Below, one piece after another: positions 55,759-64,000 of a stretch of 64,000 nt of DNA (within the stretch, counting starts at the first letter, position 1; each line of letters opens with the position of its first letter). The stretch comes from Marinobacter excellens HL-55 (GTDB lineage Bacteria; Pseudomonadota; Gammaproteobacteria; Pseudomonadales; Oleiphilaceae): positions 62,001 to 126,000 of the forward strand of contig LJZQ01000006.1 in the NCBI GenBank assembly GCA_001314845.1, written 5' to 3'. Position numbers and translations under genes: made by a program. A model generated the notes under the pieces. It was not told the DNA's origin. It saw only the letters and a program-made list of their open reading frames with translations, and searched no databases.

Positions 55759-57399
55759 ATGGGGTTACTCGATCGCACTTCAATTATTTGGGGGCTGGGC
55801 GTTGCTATTTTGCTTGGCCTTGTTTGCCCGTGGGCGGCCCCGTTGTTAGGGCTGGACGGCGCTTCGCTGTTTATCGGCCTGGTGATCGGCCTGGTGGTCG
55901 CGGTCGGTTATCTTCTGGTTCGTGTACTGGAGCCTGTCGAACGTGGCATCGCCGGTCTGAACGACGGCACCCTGGCCAATGATCACCCGCTGGCACAGCA
56001 GTGTCAGCAGTTGCTGGCGGATGCCCGAGCAGGCCGGGCGCTGGTTGAAACCCTCTCTCACAGCGCCGATCGCAATGCGATTTCAGCGGCGGAAGTCTCG
56101 TTTGCCGCAGACCAGGTCAAAAAACGCCTCGATCAACAGGTTGAAGAAACCGCGCAAATGGCGGATTACGCTGGCCAGATTACCGAGTCTGTTCGTGAAT
56201 CGTCCGAGCAGGCCACCAACGCCGCGACCATGGCGCTGCAAAATCGCGAAGTCAGTGTCGAGGGCCGCCAGGCGCTGGCATCCGCCATTGAGAGCGTGCG
56301 CACTGTGCACCAGCAGTCCGGTGAAAACCTGAGTCTGATTCAGGCGCTCAATGAAAAATCCACCAAGATTCAGGGTGTAACCTCAACCATTCAGGGCATT
56401 GCGGAGCAGACCAACTTGTTGGCGTTGAACGCTGCTATTGAGGCGGCCAGAGCTGGCGACCAGGGTCGCGGGTTTGCGGTGGTTGCAGACGAGGTGCGGC
56501 AACTTGCAGGCCGCACCGCCCAGGCCACCAGTGAGGTGGCGGAAACCCTGGATGAAATTCAGGGCGACACATCTGTGATTGTGGCCCGCATCGAAGATCT
56601 TGCCCGCTCGGTAGAGCAGGGCCTGGAATCTGTTGAGAGTGTTGGCGCGCAACTGGACCTGATTCGGGATCAGTCTGATCGGGTACAGCAACAGGTTGCC
56701 CGTATTGCGGAGATCGACCAGAACAACGAGCAAAGTCTGGATCGAGTGTTTTCGGCGATCGAATCAGTGCGTGATCACATTGCGGAGAGCGACAGCAGTG
56801 TTGCCTCGCTGGCGGATCAGGCGTCTACACTGATGGAGTTGGCGGAAAAGGCCAATGCCGCCTTCGCCCTGAACAGCTCACAGAGTTACCACCGGACGTT
56901 TTACGATCAGGCGCGCAGCGGCGCCGCGCAGATAGGTAAGCTGTTTGAAAAAGCCATCGCTGATGGGAAGCTGACTGAGGCAGCGTTGTTTGACAAGAAG
57001 CGTGAGCCTGTGCCGAATACTGATCCTCAGCAATACACCAGCAGTTTTGACCGATACACCGATCAGGCGCTGCCCGCGGTGCAAGAGGTCATCAAAAGCT
57101 ACCGGGATGAAGTTGTGTTTGCCATTGCCTGCGCCCCGGATGGCTATGTGCCGACCCATAACCGGGATTTTGCGCATCCGCCCACCGGCAACCCGGAGGT
57201 GGATCTGGTCAAAAGTCGAAGCAAGCGGCTGTTCAATGACCGCACCGGCATTCGCTGCGGCAGCCACACGGAAGATATGCTGTTACAGACCTACCGCCGG
57301 GACACCGGAGAAATCATGCACGACCTGTCGGTACCCATCTACGTGAACGGCAAGCACTGGGGTGGCTTTCGGGTAGGTTATCGGCCTTCCGGCCATTGA
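55759..57399 (+). CDS. Methyl-accepting chemotaxis protein with C-terminal sensor domain
   Basis: A 546-residue chemoreceptor. Two membrane helices lie close together at about residues 8-30 and 34-55, leaving almost no periplasmic loop, and no HAMP domain follows. The signalling hairpin tip [20 protein letters not shown] is at residues 216-235. Residues about 378-546 form a separate domain with conserved [35 protein letters not shown] and [11 protein letters not shown], seen in other bacterial chemoreceptors and likely the sensor. It therefore probably monitors a cytoplasmic or membrane-dissolved signal. No che genes are adjacent. Confidence 0.9.
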   Translation: MGLLDRTSIIWGLGVAILLGLVCPWAAPLLGLDGASLFIGLVIGLVVAVGYLLVRVLEPVERGIAGLNDGTLANDHPLAQQCQQLLADARAGRALVETLSHSADRNAISAAEVSFAADQVKKRLDQQVEETAQMADYAGQITESVRESSEQATNAATMALQNREVSVEGRQALASAIESVRTVHQQSGENLSLIQALNEKSTKIQGVTSTIQGIAEQTNLLALNAAIEAARAGDQGRGFAVVADEVRQLAGRTAQATSEVAETLDEIQGDTSVIVARIEDLARSVEQGLESVESVGAQLDLIRDQSDRVQQQVARIAEIDQNNEQSLDRVFSAIESVRDHIAESDSSVASLADQASTLMELAEKANAAFALNSSQSYHRTFYDQARSGAAQIGKLFEKAIADGKLTEAALFDKKREPVPNTDPQQYTSSFDRYTDQALPAVQEVIKSYRDEVVFAIACAPDGYVPTHNRDFAHPPTGNPEVDLVKSRSKRLFNDRTGIRCGSHTEDMLLQTYRRDTGEIMHDLSVPIYVNGKHWGGFRVGYRPSGH

Positions 57400-57441
57400 G
57401 TCCCGCTGTTAGACTGATGGTTTGATGAACAGGAGTGCAGC

Positions 57442-57810
57442 GTGACAGAACCCGAATACATTCCCGCCGAGTCCGAGTCGCAAAGCGCGAAAGGCGCGGA
57501 GTCGGCCCGCAACCTGGCCATCGTTGTCTATATCCTTCAGGGGTTGTCGTTTTTTCTGGGGGGCATCACCGCGCTGGTGGGGGTGATCATTAACTACGTC
57601 AAACTGGACGAGGTTCGCGGTACCTGGATCGAGCCCCATTTTCGCTGGCAGATTCGTACCTTCTGGATCGGTCTGCTGTGGCTGGTGATTGGCACCATTA
57701 CTCTGGCGCTGATCATCGGCTGGTTTATTCTTCTGGGCATGGCCATCTGGGTGATCTATCGCATCGTCAAAGGCGCCCTGGCACTGAACGACGGCAAGGC
57801 TCCCGAATAG
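57442..57810 (+). CDS. DUF4870-like membrane protein
   Basis: A 122-residue protein with a polar N-terminus and three membrane helices (about residues 24-50, 70-95 and 95-112). HFRWQIRTFWIGLLW and the preceding IINYVKLDEVRGTW are typical of the DUF4870/TMEM-type small membrane family. The start is a GTG preceded by AGGAGTGCAGC. It lies 42 bp after the chemoreceptor and may share its transcript. Confidence 0.8.
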   Translation: MTEPEYIPAESESQSAKGAESARNLAIVVYILQGLSFFLGGITALVGVIINYVKLDEVRGTWIEPHFRWQIRTFWIGLLWLVIGTITLALIIGWFILLGMAIWVIYRIVKGALALNDGKAPE

Positions 57811-57828
57811 CTGGCCGTGGCTGGCGGG

Positions 57829-59142
57829 TCAGTCGGCAGTAACTTCTCTCAGCCGCACAGCGCAGAGGGTTCCGGCCAGGCCCATCAAGCCGAGCACAAT
57901 GATGACTGCAACGTCTGAAATCAGCGACAGGGCCGCAGTCAGCCCGCCGGTAATCAGCAGTAAAACCCCGATCACCGTGTTGCTGACGGCCGTATAGTCG
58001 GTCCGTTTGTTGCCGCCCGCCATGTCCACCAGGTAGGTCTTGCGGCCCAGGCGCACGCCGGCGTGAGCAATGCTCAGAACAAAGAACGCCAGTGGATAGA
58101 ACCAATCTCCGCCTACCCCGGTGCCGAATACCAGTGCGGCTGTGCCGACCAGCAGGCAAACGAGACTGGCCATGGTAGCCCCCCGAATGATGACTCGGCG
58201 GCTTGATGTGTCTGCGGCCCAGCCCCAGAAACTGGCACTCACCGAACTTGCGAGACTGCTGGCCAGCAAAAACACGCCGAGCATCCAGCCAGCCTCGGAC
58301 TCCCGCTGGGCCAGCACCACAAAGTATGGCGAGGCCAGAGCGGAACACAGCAGAAGGGCTCGGGTAATTACAAAGTGTCGGAATGGCGCATCGTCCCGCA
58401 AAAGAGACAAACTCTGAACCGCCTCAGCCAGGGCATTGTCGCCGCCGTCAGTCTCGCCGGGAAGCTCCTCAACCCCCGCAAACAGGATTCCGGCAACAAT
58501 CCAGAGCAGTGCCGCCAGTAACAGCAATAGGGTATAAAAGCCCAGAGTTGGGTCGCCGCGATCCCAGAACAGCAGGGCGGTCATGGCTACCGTCAGGGAG
58601 CCGCCCAGAGTGGTGGCCAATCCGGAAAGGCGGCCTCGCCTCGTTTTCGGAATGCACTTGCCCTGTACGTCTTTCGTTGCAACGGAGCAGAAACCCCGCG
58701 CCAGGGAAAATCCAATCAGGCCTGCCACAATGCCCATACCTGCCGCGTAACCCTCCATTAACCAGACACTGGCTGCCATGCCCACCACGCTGACCGCCTG
58801 GCCAAAGCTACCGAGCGTCCAGAACCACTTTCGAACGGCTTTGCGCCGCACCCAGGCGCCGATCACCATCTGCGGAATCATGGAGCCGGATTCCCGGATT
58901 GGCACCAGCCAGGCGACCAGTGCCGGCGCGCCAACGGCGCTCATCATCCAGGCAAGTACAGTTTTTGGACTGATCAGCAGATCACCCAGCTTGGTCAGCA
59001 CATTGGCGGCAAGAATCAGGAAAAAGTTTTTCGGCACTTCCCGACAGGCCTCTTCGGGAATGTCTTTGCAGATTCTGGCGTCTTCCTCGTTGGCGATCAG
59101 GCCATAGAGTTGGTCGATTCTGGCTTGGTTCTGACTGGGCAA
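57829..59142 (-). CDS. Major facilitator superfamily transporter
   Basis: A 437-residue membrane protein with about 12 helices after a cytoplasmic N-terminal extension of some 40 residues (with two cysteines, ARICKDIPEEACREV). The loop after helix 2 (IPQMVIGAWVRRKAVRKWFW) and the central loop are MFS-like. Substrate unknown. It converges with the DUF4870-like gene 18 bp away. Confidence 0.8.
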   Translation of the reverse strand: MPSQNQARIDQLYGLIANEEDARICKDIPEEACREVPKNFFLILAANVLTKLGDLLISPKTVLAWMMSAVGAPALVAWLVPIRESGSMIPQMVIGAWVRRKAVRKWFWTLGSFGQAVSVVGMAASVWLMEGYAAGMGIVAGLIGFSLARGFCSVATKDVQGKCIPKTRRGRLSGLATTLGGSLTVAMTALLFWDRGDPTLGFYTLLLLLAALLWIVAGILFAGVEELPGETDGGDNALAEAVQSLSLLRDDAPFRHFVITRALLLCSALASPYFVVLAQRESEAGWMLGVFLLASSLASSVSASFWGWAADTSSRRVIIRGATMASLVCLLVGTAALVFGTGVGGDWFYPLAFFVLSIAHAGVRLGRKTYLVDMAGGNKRTDYTAVSNTVIGVLLLITGGLTAALSLISDVAVIIVLGLMGLAGTLCAVRLREVTAD

Positions 59143-59285
59143 CGGGTGTCCTCCTCAATTAGCGAACATCAGCATAGCAGGTCGGGTGAGCGAAAATCAT
59201 CGCACAAGTACTCGTCCGGCAACCGCTGAGGTTGTCTGCTGCCAACGACTGGTGCTTAATAAGCCCCTGAAATCAGGAGCCCCCT

Positions 59286-60125
59286 ATGCTGAGTTACCTC
59301 CATGCCTTTCACGCCGGCAACTTTGCCGACGTTCAGAAACATGCCGCACTGGTGTTGACGCTGGTCATGATGCAGGCGAAGAAATCGCCGATTGCCTGTT
59401 TTGACTCCCATGCCGGTAGTGCACTCTATGATCTGACCAGTGAGCGCGCCAGAAAGACCGCCGAGGCGGACGCTGGTGTGCAGCGGTTATGGCCGCTGCG
59501 CCAGGCATTAGCTTCGGCTGACTGGCAACCCCTGGTGGAGGTGCTGCGCCGGCACACAGGTAAGGGCGATCAGCTTCAGAGTTATCCTGGTTCTCCGGCC
59601 TGGTTTGCTGAGTTTGCTCGACCCGGCGATACCATTACTGCATTTGAGTTGCACCCGTCTGAAGGGCGCAGTCTGGAGGCCTGGGCATTTTCGGCAGGGG
59701 TCCGGGTAGTGCAGCAGGATGGCCTGACGGGCCTTTTGAAACGGTTGCCGCCGGCGCAGCCACGACTGCTGACGTTGATTGACCCTTCCTACGAAATCAA
59801 GGATGACTATGGCCAGGTGGCCGATACTTTGATCCGGGCATGGCAGAAGTGCCGTCATGGGGTCTATCTTATCTGGTATCCGATCCTTACAAGCGGTCTT
59901 CACCAGCCCTTGATCGATGCGCTGGAGAAGGGGCCGGTGCGTAAGATCCTGCGCAGCGAGGTGATGCTTGAGCAGCCACCTGAGCGCGGGATGGTGGGCT
60001 CCGGTATGTTGGTGGTTAACCCACCCTGGGGATTTGAGCCGCGTTTTGCGGCCATGATGAACGATCTGCGGGGTATTGACCGGCTTGGCATGACCGTATC
60101 CCAGACCTGGCTGGTTCCGGAATGA
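59286..60125 (+). CDS. rlmJ: 23S rRNA (adenine(2030)-N6)-methyltransferase
   Basis: A 279-residue SAM enzyme that methylates A2030 of 23S rRNA. The start MLSYLHAFHAGNFADVQKHA is diagnostic of RlmJ. The catalytic motif reads DPSYE (166-170) where E. coli has DPPYE; the motif tolerates such changes. It is followed 18 bp later by the frameshifted gene at 60144. Confidence 0.94.
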   Translation: MLSYLHAFHAGNFADVQKHAALVLTLVMMQAKKSPIACFDSHAGSALYDLTSERARKTAEADAGVQRLWPLRQALASADWQPLVEVLRRHTGKGDQLQSYPGSPAWFAEFARPGDTITAFELHPSEGRSLEAWAFSAGVRVVQQDGLTGLLKRLPPAQPRLLTLIDPSYEIKDDYGQVADTLIRAWQKCRHGVYLIWYPILTSGLHQPLIDALEKGPVRKILRSEVMLEQPPERGMVGSGMLVVNPPWGFEPRFAAMMNDLRGIDRLGMTVSQTWLVPE

Positions 60126-60143
60126 ACTTAGGGAGAGGCAGCA

Positions 60144-61372
60144 TTGACGAATGACGTTGTTCAGGATCATCCGTATTTGCCGGGTGGACTGATATCGCTG
60201 GAGCATTGGAATACCCCCGAAACGTCGGTGCATAAATCCCTTCGGGGCGCCCTGAATGACATTTGCTGCAACTCCGAGTCGGGATCAGCCCTGATGACCA
60301 GGCGTTTAAGAGCCTGGACGACCTGCCGATGCTGGAGGGCGACAAGCTTCGGGTGTTTGCACCAGAACCGGATTCTGAGCTTCTGGCAAAGGCGCTTCAG
60401 GATCAATTGGCTCGGCTCCGGCAGGCTGGCGCCCATCAGCGCAATGTGAGTTTTGTGGTGGCCCCGCCATTTTCTGGCGTGGCCGAGGCGTTGTGTCGCA
60501 CCCAGCGGCGCACACTGACGCCGCCTGACAACCTGTTTATGACTGAGCAAGACGCGGCGGTGTGGTGGGATGAGCAACTGGCAGGTGGTGACTGGATAGT
60601 GCCGGAATTGGCAGACTTCTGGTTACGTCATCAGTCCGGGCTGAATCTGTTACGGGAATTTTTTGCCCGGATAGCCCTGGATAACGCAGGCAATGGTGTT
60701 GTCGGCTGTGTCAGTTGGTGCTGGCAGTTCTGGACACAGTACCTGCCGGAATTGAGTCTCGCGCCATACACGCTGGCACCGCTCACCGGAGAACAGATGA
60801 CGCGCTGGTTTAACTATCTGGCCTCAGGGCGGGGTGAGCAGCAAGTCATCGCGAGAATGACCCACGACGGGTTGCATGTACTGCCGGTCCCGGAAGAGAA
60901 AACCCGGCTCAAATACAGCAGCTTTACCCAGGACCTGGCTACCCTGGCCAGGGGCAATCGGGGCATCGCCCGGGCCATCTGGCAGCGGGCCTTGAGAGCG
61001 CGGCCTGAGAAATCAGAAGAGCAAGAAAACAAAGAGAATGGAGAAAAGAGGGCACCCGTTGAGATCGGAGGCCGGCAATGCTGGGTGGTGCCTCTGGATC
61101 AATTGAGTCTGCCTTCCGTGCCCCACAGCGCTGGCCGGCAACCCGGTCACATTCTGCATGCCCTGCTGTTGCACAACGGCCTGACCACAGAACAGTTACA
61201 CATGGTGACCGGCCTGCCAGAACAGGAAGTCTGCCTGACCCTGGACAAACTGTTGCGGGCAGAGCTGATCTACCGGAATCAGATATCCGGAGCCTACGAG
61301 GTGACACCTCTGGGCTATCCGGCCGTGCGTAAAAATCTGCAGGGTCGCGGCTATCCGGTGGACGGCTTCTAG
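60144..61372 (+). CDS. Hypothetical protein, frameshifted near its N-terminus
   Basis: A probable 409-residue protein read in two frames. From a TTG at 60144 (GGGAGAGG just upstream) the first frame gives MTNDVVQDHPYLPGGLISLE and on to SLRGALNDI. The second frame, open from 60263 to 61372 and 369 codons long, continues LLQLRVGISPDDQAF. One extra T in the run at 60261-60264 (GACATTT then GCTG) would join them smoothly. The C-terminal region has a winged-helix look (LTTEQLHMVTGLPEQEVCLTLDKLL). Function unknown. It lies between rlmJ and an MscS channel gene, 9 bp before the latter. Confidence 0.7.
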
Positions 61373-61381
61373 GAGAGCGCT

Positions 61382-62185
61382 ATGGAAGGTTTTGGTTTCA
61401 AGGATACCTTTTCAACCATCACAACGGATTCATTGCTGGAGGCGCTGCTGGTTGTTGTTGTCGCGTCTTTGCTGATCATGCTGGTTCAGAAGCTGATACC
61501 GGCATTGGCCGGTAAGCTGGGCGGCAAGATCCGTAGGTACCTGCTTGCCTCGGTGCCGCTTCTGAGATTGTTGATCATTGTATTGACCATCGTCACGGTG
61601 GTGCCGATTCTGGTAGAGCCATCGTTTGAGAACATGGTGGCTGTCTTCGGGGCGCTGGGACTGGCTCTGGGTTTTGCGTTCAAGGATTACGCCAACAGCC
61701 TGATCGCAGGGATCGTCACGCTCTATGAGATGCCCTATCGCCCCGGTGACTGGATTGAGGTGAACGGCCAATACGGCGAAGTGCGCTCGATCGGGACCCG
61801 CGCTGCGGAAATGGTGACTCTGGACGATACCGTGATTGTCATACCCCACAGCCTGTTATGGAACACGCTGTTGGCCAATGGTAACGATGGTACGGATAAT
61901 CTGATGTGCGTGGCTGAGCTGTTTCTCGATCCCAATCACGATGTAGCGCGGATGCAGAACCTGTTCAGGGATGCCGTGTTCACCTGCCCCCTTACCAAAA
62001 CCTATCAGCCGGTCCTGGTCACCGTCTCTGCCACGGACGATGCCATGCGTTACAGGCTCAAAGCCTATCCACTGGAGCCGAGGGAGCAGGCCCGATTTAT
62101 TTCCGATCTTACCGCCCGCGCAGCCGCAGTGTGTGCCAGCGAGGGTGTCCGGATGGTATCCAAGCGAGTGACCACACCGGCTTAG
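61382..62185 (+). CDS. Small-conductance mechanosensitive channel (MscS family)
   Basis: A 267-residue channel with three membrane helices; the pore-lining third helix is FGALGLALGFAFKDYANSLIAGI, then a beta domain (YRPGDWIEVNGQYGEVRSIGTRAAEM) and a C-terminal alpha/beta domain. It relieves turgor on osmotic downshock. It starts 9 bp after the frameshifted gene and its stop overlaps the stop of the convergent TRAP binding-protein gene. Confidence 0.92.
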   Translation: MEGFGFKDTFSTITTDSLLEALLVVVVASLLIMLVQKLIPALAGKLGGKIRRYLLASVPLLRLLIIVLTIVTVVPILVEPSFENMVAVFGALGLALGFAFKDYANSLIAGIVTLYEMPYRPGDWIEVNGQYGEVRSIGTRAAEMVTLDDTVIVIPHSLLWNTLLANGNDGTDNLMCVAELFLDPNHDVARMQNLFRDAVFTCPLTKTYQPVLVTVSATDDAMRYRLKAYPLEPREQARFISDLTARAAAVCASEGVRMVSKRVTTPA

Positions 62186-63237
62186 GGTTGCGACCAGTTT
62201 TCCACGTACTCGAGCAGAGCTTTGCCTTGTGATCCGGTCATTTCAAGGTAGGCATCCCGTACGAGAAAGCTGGCCTGACGAAAGCGCTCTCTCTCCTCCT
62301 CGGTCAGTTGGACGATTCGGATGTCCGCTTGCTCCAGCATCTGTTCAAGCCGCTGCTGGTTCAGCTCTTGCTGGCTTTCCCACGCAGACTCGGCCAGATC
62401 CGAGATGGTGTTGTGCAACCAGTCACGCTCCTGTTCTGGTAGCCCATCGTACCAGGCGTCATTGGCCACAATTGAGGCAATAAATCGCGAGGCCTGGGCC
62501 ATGGTCAGCGTGGTCTGAACCTCGTGGAAGTCCATTTCTTCTATGGCGAAGATCGGGTTGGTCTGGGCGTCAATTTTGCGAAGCTGAAGGTCGCTGTAAA
62601 CCTGCGCAAACGGAGTCTGCACCGGCTCAGCACCGTATGCACGAAAGGCTTCCGCTGCCATGGCGGAGGTCATGGTGCGGATGCGAAGCCCCTGGAATTG
62701 TTCCGGCGAGCGCAATGGTTGATTAGCTGACCAGGCCATCCAACCCTCTGCAATAAAACCAAGCAGCTGCAACCCTGCGTTTCGATACGGCGGCTGAAAC
62801 CGGGAGGTCAGTTCCGGATCCAGCAGCAGGCCTTGCATCATGGCAGGCTCTTCGGGCAGTAAAAAATGCAGGTTGAATAGGCCGGTTTCCGGCACTTTGT
62901 CAGCCAGGTGACCCGGCGAAGCGAACGCCAGGTTGACGGAGCCATTGCTGGCCAGTTCGGTGAGCTGAACCGAGGTGCCCAGAGACCCATAGGGAAATAT
63001 ATCTACGACGATGCGACCATCAGAAATGGTTTCGATATGCTCTCTAAACGATTCTGCATAGATGTGCTGTACGCTGCCCTCTATCTCTTCCAGGGCAAAA
63101 CGCCAGGTAACCGGGTATTGCTCGGTGTTGGACTGTTTGCTGCCCTGACCAGGCTGCGCTGTGTCATCCGAGCACCCGGAAAGAATTAATGCCAGCAATG
63201 CCATCGGGAGCCAACGGCCACAGGGAGTGTTGTTCAT
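62182..63237 (-). CDS. TRAP transporter substrate-binding lipoprotein (DctP type)
   Basis: A 351-residue DctP-family binding protein. The signal ends in the lipobox LILSGC, so the mature protein is membrane-tethered. Family landmarks include YPYGSLGTSVQLTELASNGSVNLAFASPGHL-like FPYGSLGTSVQLTELASNG, the arginine in GLRIRTMTSAMAAEAFRAYGAEPVQTPFAQVYSDLQ, and QTNPIF. It would bind a carboxylate or similar solute. No DctQ or DctM membrane gene is nearby, so it is an orphan. The start at 63237 follows GGAGTCC; the open frame extends 22 codons upstream. Confidence 0.88.
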   Translation of the reverse strand: MNNTPCGRWLPMALLALILSGCSDDTAQPGQGSKQSNTEQYPVTWRFALEEIEGSVQHIYAESFREHIETISDGRIVVDIFPYGSLGTSVQLTELASNGSVNLAFASPGHLADKVPETGLFNLHFLLPEEPAMMQGLLLDPELTSRFQPPYRNAGLQLLGFIAEGWMAWSANQPLRSPEQFQGLRIRTMTSAMAAEAFRAYGAEPVQTPFAQVYSDLQLRKIDAQTNPIFAIEEMDFHEVQTTLTMAQASRFIASIVANDAWYDGLPEQERDWLHNTISDLAESAWESQQELNQQRLEQMLEQADIRIVQLTEEERERFRQASFLVRDAYLEMTGSQGKALLEYVENWSQP

Positions 63238-63301
63238 GACGACGGACTCCGGTCCGGGATTGGATAAGCAACAAAGCGTTCGCGGTTTTTGAAAATGTAA
63301 C

Positions 63302-63327
63302 ACAAAAAACCCCGCTAGGTGCGGGGC
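63302..63327 (-). terminator. Rho-independent terminator
   Basis: On the minus strand GCCCCGC and GCGGGG flank ACCTA, followed by TTTTTTG. The core stem is 6 bp (plus 63310-63315 and 63321-63326). It ends the DUF4168 gene transcript. Confidence 0.88.
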
Positions 63328-63355
63328 TGAAAGACGAACCGGATTTAACTCTGGT

Positions 63356-63739
63356 TTACATCATGGAATCAATGCGTTCGCGAACATCTGGCTGACTGCT
63401 GTAAGCCGTAGCGATTGCATTGTAGGTGGGGATGTCCATACCGGAATCTTCGATCACAGAAACCATTTTATCATTGGCTTCCATCTGAAGCTCTTGGGCT
63501 TTTTCCTGCGAATCAGCGGATTCAATCTTGGCAATGTAATCCTCCCGGACTTCCATCACGCCGGATTGCGCTTCCACGAACTGGTTCAGCTCGGAATCAC
63601 TGTAGTTTGCTTGCTGAGCCTCGGCGGCAGGATCTGCGTAGCCTGAACCTTGATCAGCGGCTGAATCCTGTTGAGCCATTGCAGGTGCGGCGGCGAGCAG
63701 TGCGAGCGATGCGGTTACGGAAATAAGCAGCTTATTCAT
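63356..63739 (-). CDS. DUF4168 periplasmic protein
   Basis: A 127-residue exported protein with a signal peptide ending APAMAQ and a short helical DUF4168 domain (SDSELNQFVEAQSGVMEVREDYIAKIE, then PTYNAIATAYSSQPDVRERI). Function unknown; family members are periplasmic. The start MNKLLISV at 63739 has AAGGAG at good spacing; an ATG two codons upstream is too close to it. Confidence 0.85.
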   Translation of the reverse strand: MNKLLISVTASLALLAAAPAMAQQDSAADQGSGYADPAAEAQQANYSDSELNQFVEAQSGVMEVREDYIAKIESADSQEKAQELQMEANDKMVSVIEDSGMDIPTYNAIATAYSSQPDVRERIDSMM

Positions 63740-63961
63740 AAACATACTCCTTGCTGTGAGGCGGGGTTAAATTTGAAAGTCCGCCGGGTTGTGAAGTTCA
63801 TTTCACTACATACAAGCGCTGTGCCAACTTTTAAAAATCCTTATAAATCGTTTTAAATCAGTTTGTTGCGAAAAATCCGGCGTTAAATTGGAGTAATCTG
63901 GGTTGTGGCGAAATGCCACATGTGGCACAAATGCTGTGACACTCTTGTCCAGGACGTATCT
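63740..63961. other. Intergenic region upstream of the right-edge gene
   Basis: An AT-rich gap with the perfect 14-bp palindrome TGCCACATGTGGCA at 63914-63927, preceded by GTGGC at 63905-63909, so the GTGGC/GCCAC word occurs three times within 25 bp. It lies 35 bp before the next start codon and could be an operator or a switching hairpin. Confidence 0.4.
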
Positions 63962-64000
63962 ATGGCATCCCTTCGTCGTCGTATTGGTGACCTTTTCCGC
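63962..64000 (+). CDS. Partial CDS running off the right edge
   Basis: Thirteen codons are visible, MASLRRRIGDLFR, starting at an ATG with CCAGGA upstream. The basic N-terminus is followed by nothing that identifies the gene. Called as real because of the ribosome binding site and the regulatory-looking repeats upstream. Confidence 0.5.
   Translation, partial: MASLRRRIGDLFR

Noticed and set aside
55571..55849. 92-codon open frame before the chemoreceptor
   Set aside because: It overlaps the chemoreceptor start in another frame, lacks a ribosome binding site and has no family likeness.

Overview
The window looks like about 64 kb of chromosome from a marine, lipid- and alkane-using gammaproteobacterium, most likely Marinobacter or a close relative. 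The reasons are an AlkB alkane hydroxylase beside beta-oxidation genes, two acyl-CoA ligases, FadH, a seven-gene Mrp Na+/H+ antiporter operon, a Cpx-type two-component pair, and YbiT, RlmJ, PpiC and YciH proteins of gammaproteobacterial type. The genus is inferred; no rRNA or tRNA gene, phage, insertion sequence or CRISPR array was seen.

Layout. 0.3-8.4 kb: pcm, an overlapping astA/DUF1338 pair with a divergent Lrp-type regulator, a 35-residue membrane peptide, a long-chain acyl-CoA ligase, a LysR regulator, a lysozyme-fold protein and a DUF2059-like protein. 8.5-12.7 kb: an RND efflux adaptor and pump. 12.8-17.5 kb: ppiC, ybiT, a DUF1415 protein, a spermidine-synthase-fold protein and a PF10118 protein. 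17.7-25.2 kb: amino-acid use (NSS transporter, leucine-type dehydrogenase, a 1170-residue 2-oxoacid:ferredoxin oxidoreductase, azlCD). 25.3-35.2 kb: a Ca2+-motif protein, DUF3750, a FemAB-like acyltransferase, a cpxP-like gene with an in-frame amber codon divergent from cpxRA, yigZ, yciH and dadA. 35.3-42.8 kb: a second acyl-CoA ligase downstream of mnhABCDEFG. 43.0-52.3 kb: fadH, a CBS-domain protein, a GlxA-type regulator, an acyl-CoA dehydrogenase, a crotonase and alkB. 52.5-64 kb: two small proteins, PhoX, a chemoreceptor with its likely sensor at the C-terminus, an MFS protein, rlmJ, a frameshifted unknown gene, an MscS channel, a TRAP binding protein and a DUF4168 protein.

The most striking non-coding feature is a family of seven intergenic structured elements (14892-15079, 15707-15813, 26705-26813, 47527-47638, 49623-49725, 49848-49943, 50859-50958). 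Each is bounded by a 21-28 bp, nearly perfect inverted repeat. Its sequence differs from copy to copy but stays self-complementary. Inside sit two small hairpins whose six-base loops read A-N-G-G-A-Y on one strand, with the GGA triplets 23-25 nt apart. This is the loop motif and spacing expected of a CsrA/RsmA dimer target. Thirteen of the fourteen hairpins fit; the exception is in the copy that carries an internal insertion. Four copies cluster in 3.5 kb around the acyl-CoA dehydrogenase, crotonase and alkB genes. The CsrA/RsmA link is inference from motif and geometry; the structures themselves are visible in the sequence.

Two genes appear damaged: the cpxP-like gene (TAG at 29711-29713, with 26 sensible codons beyond it) and the gene at 60144-61372 (one base apparently missing near 60262).
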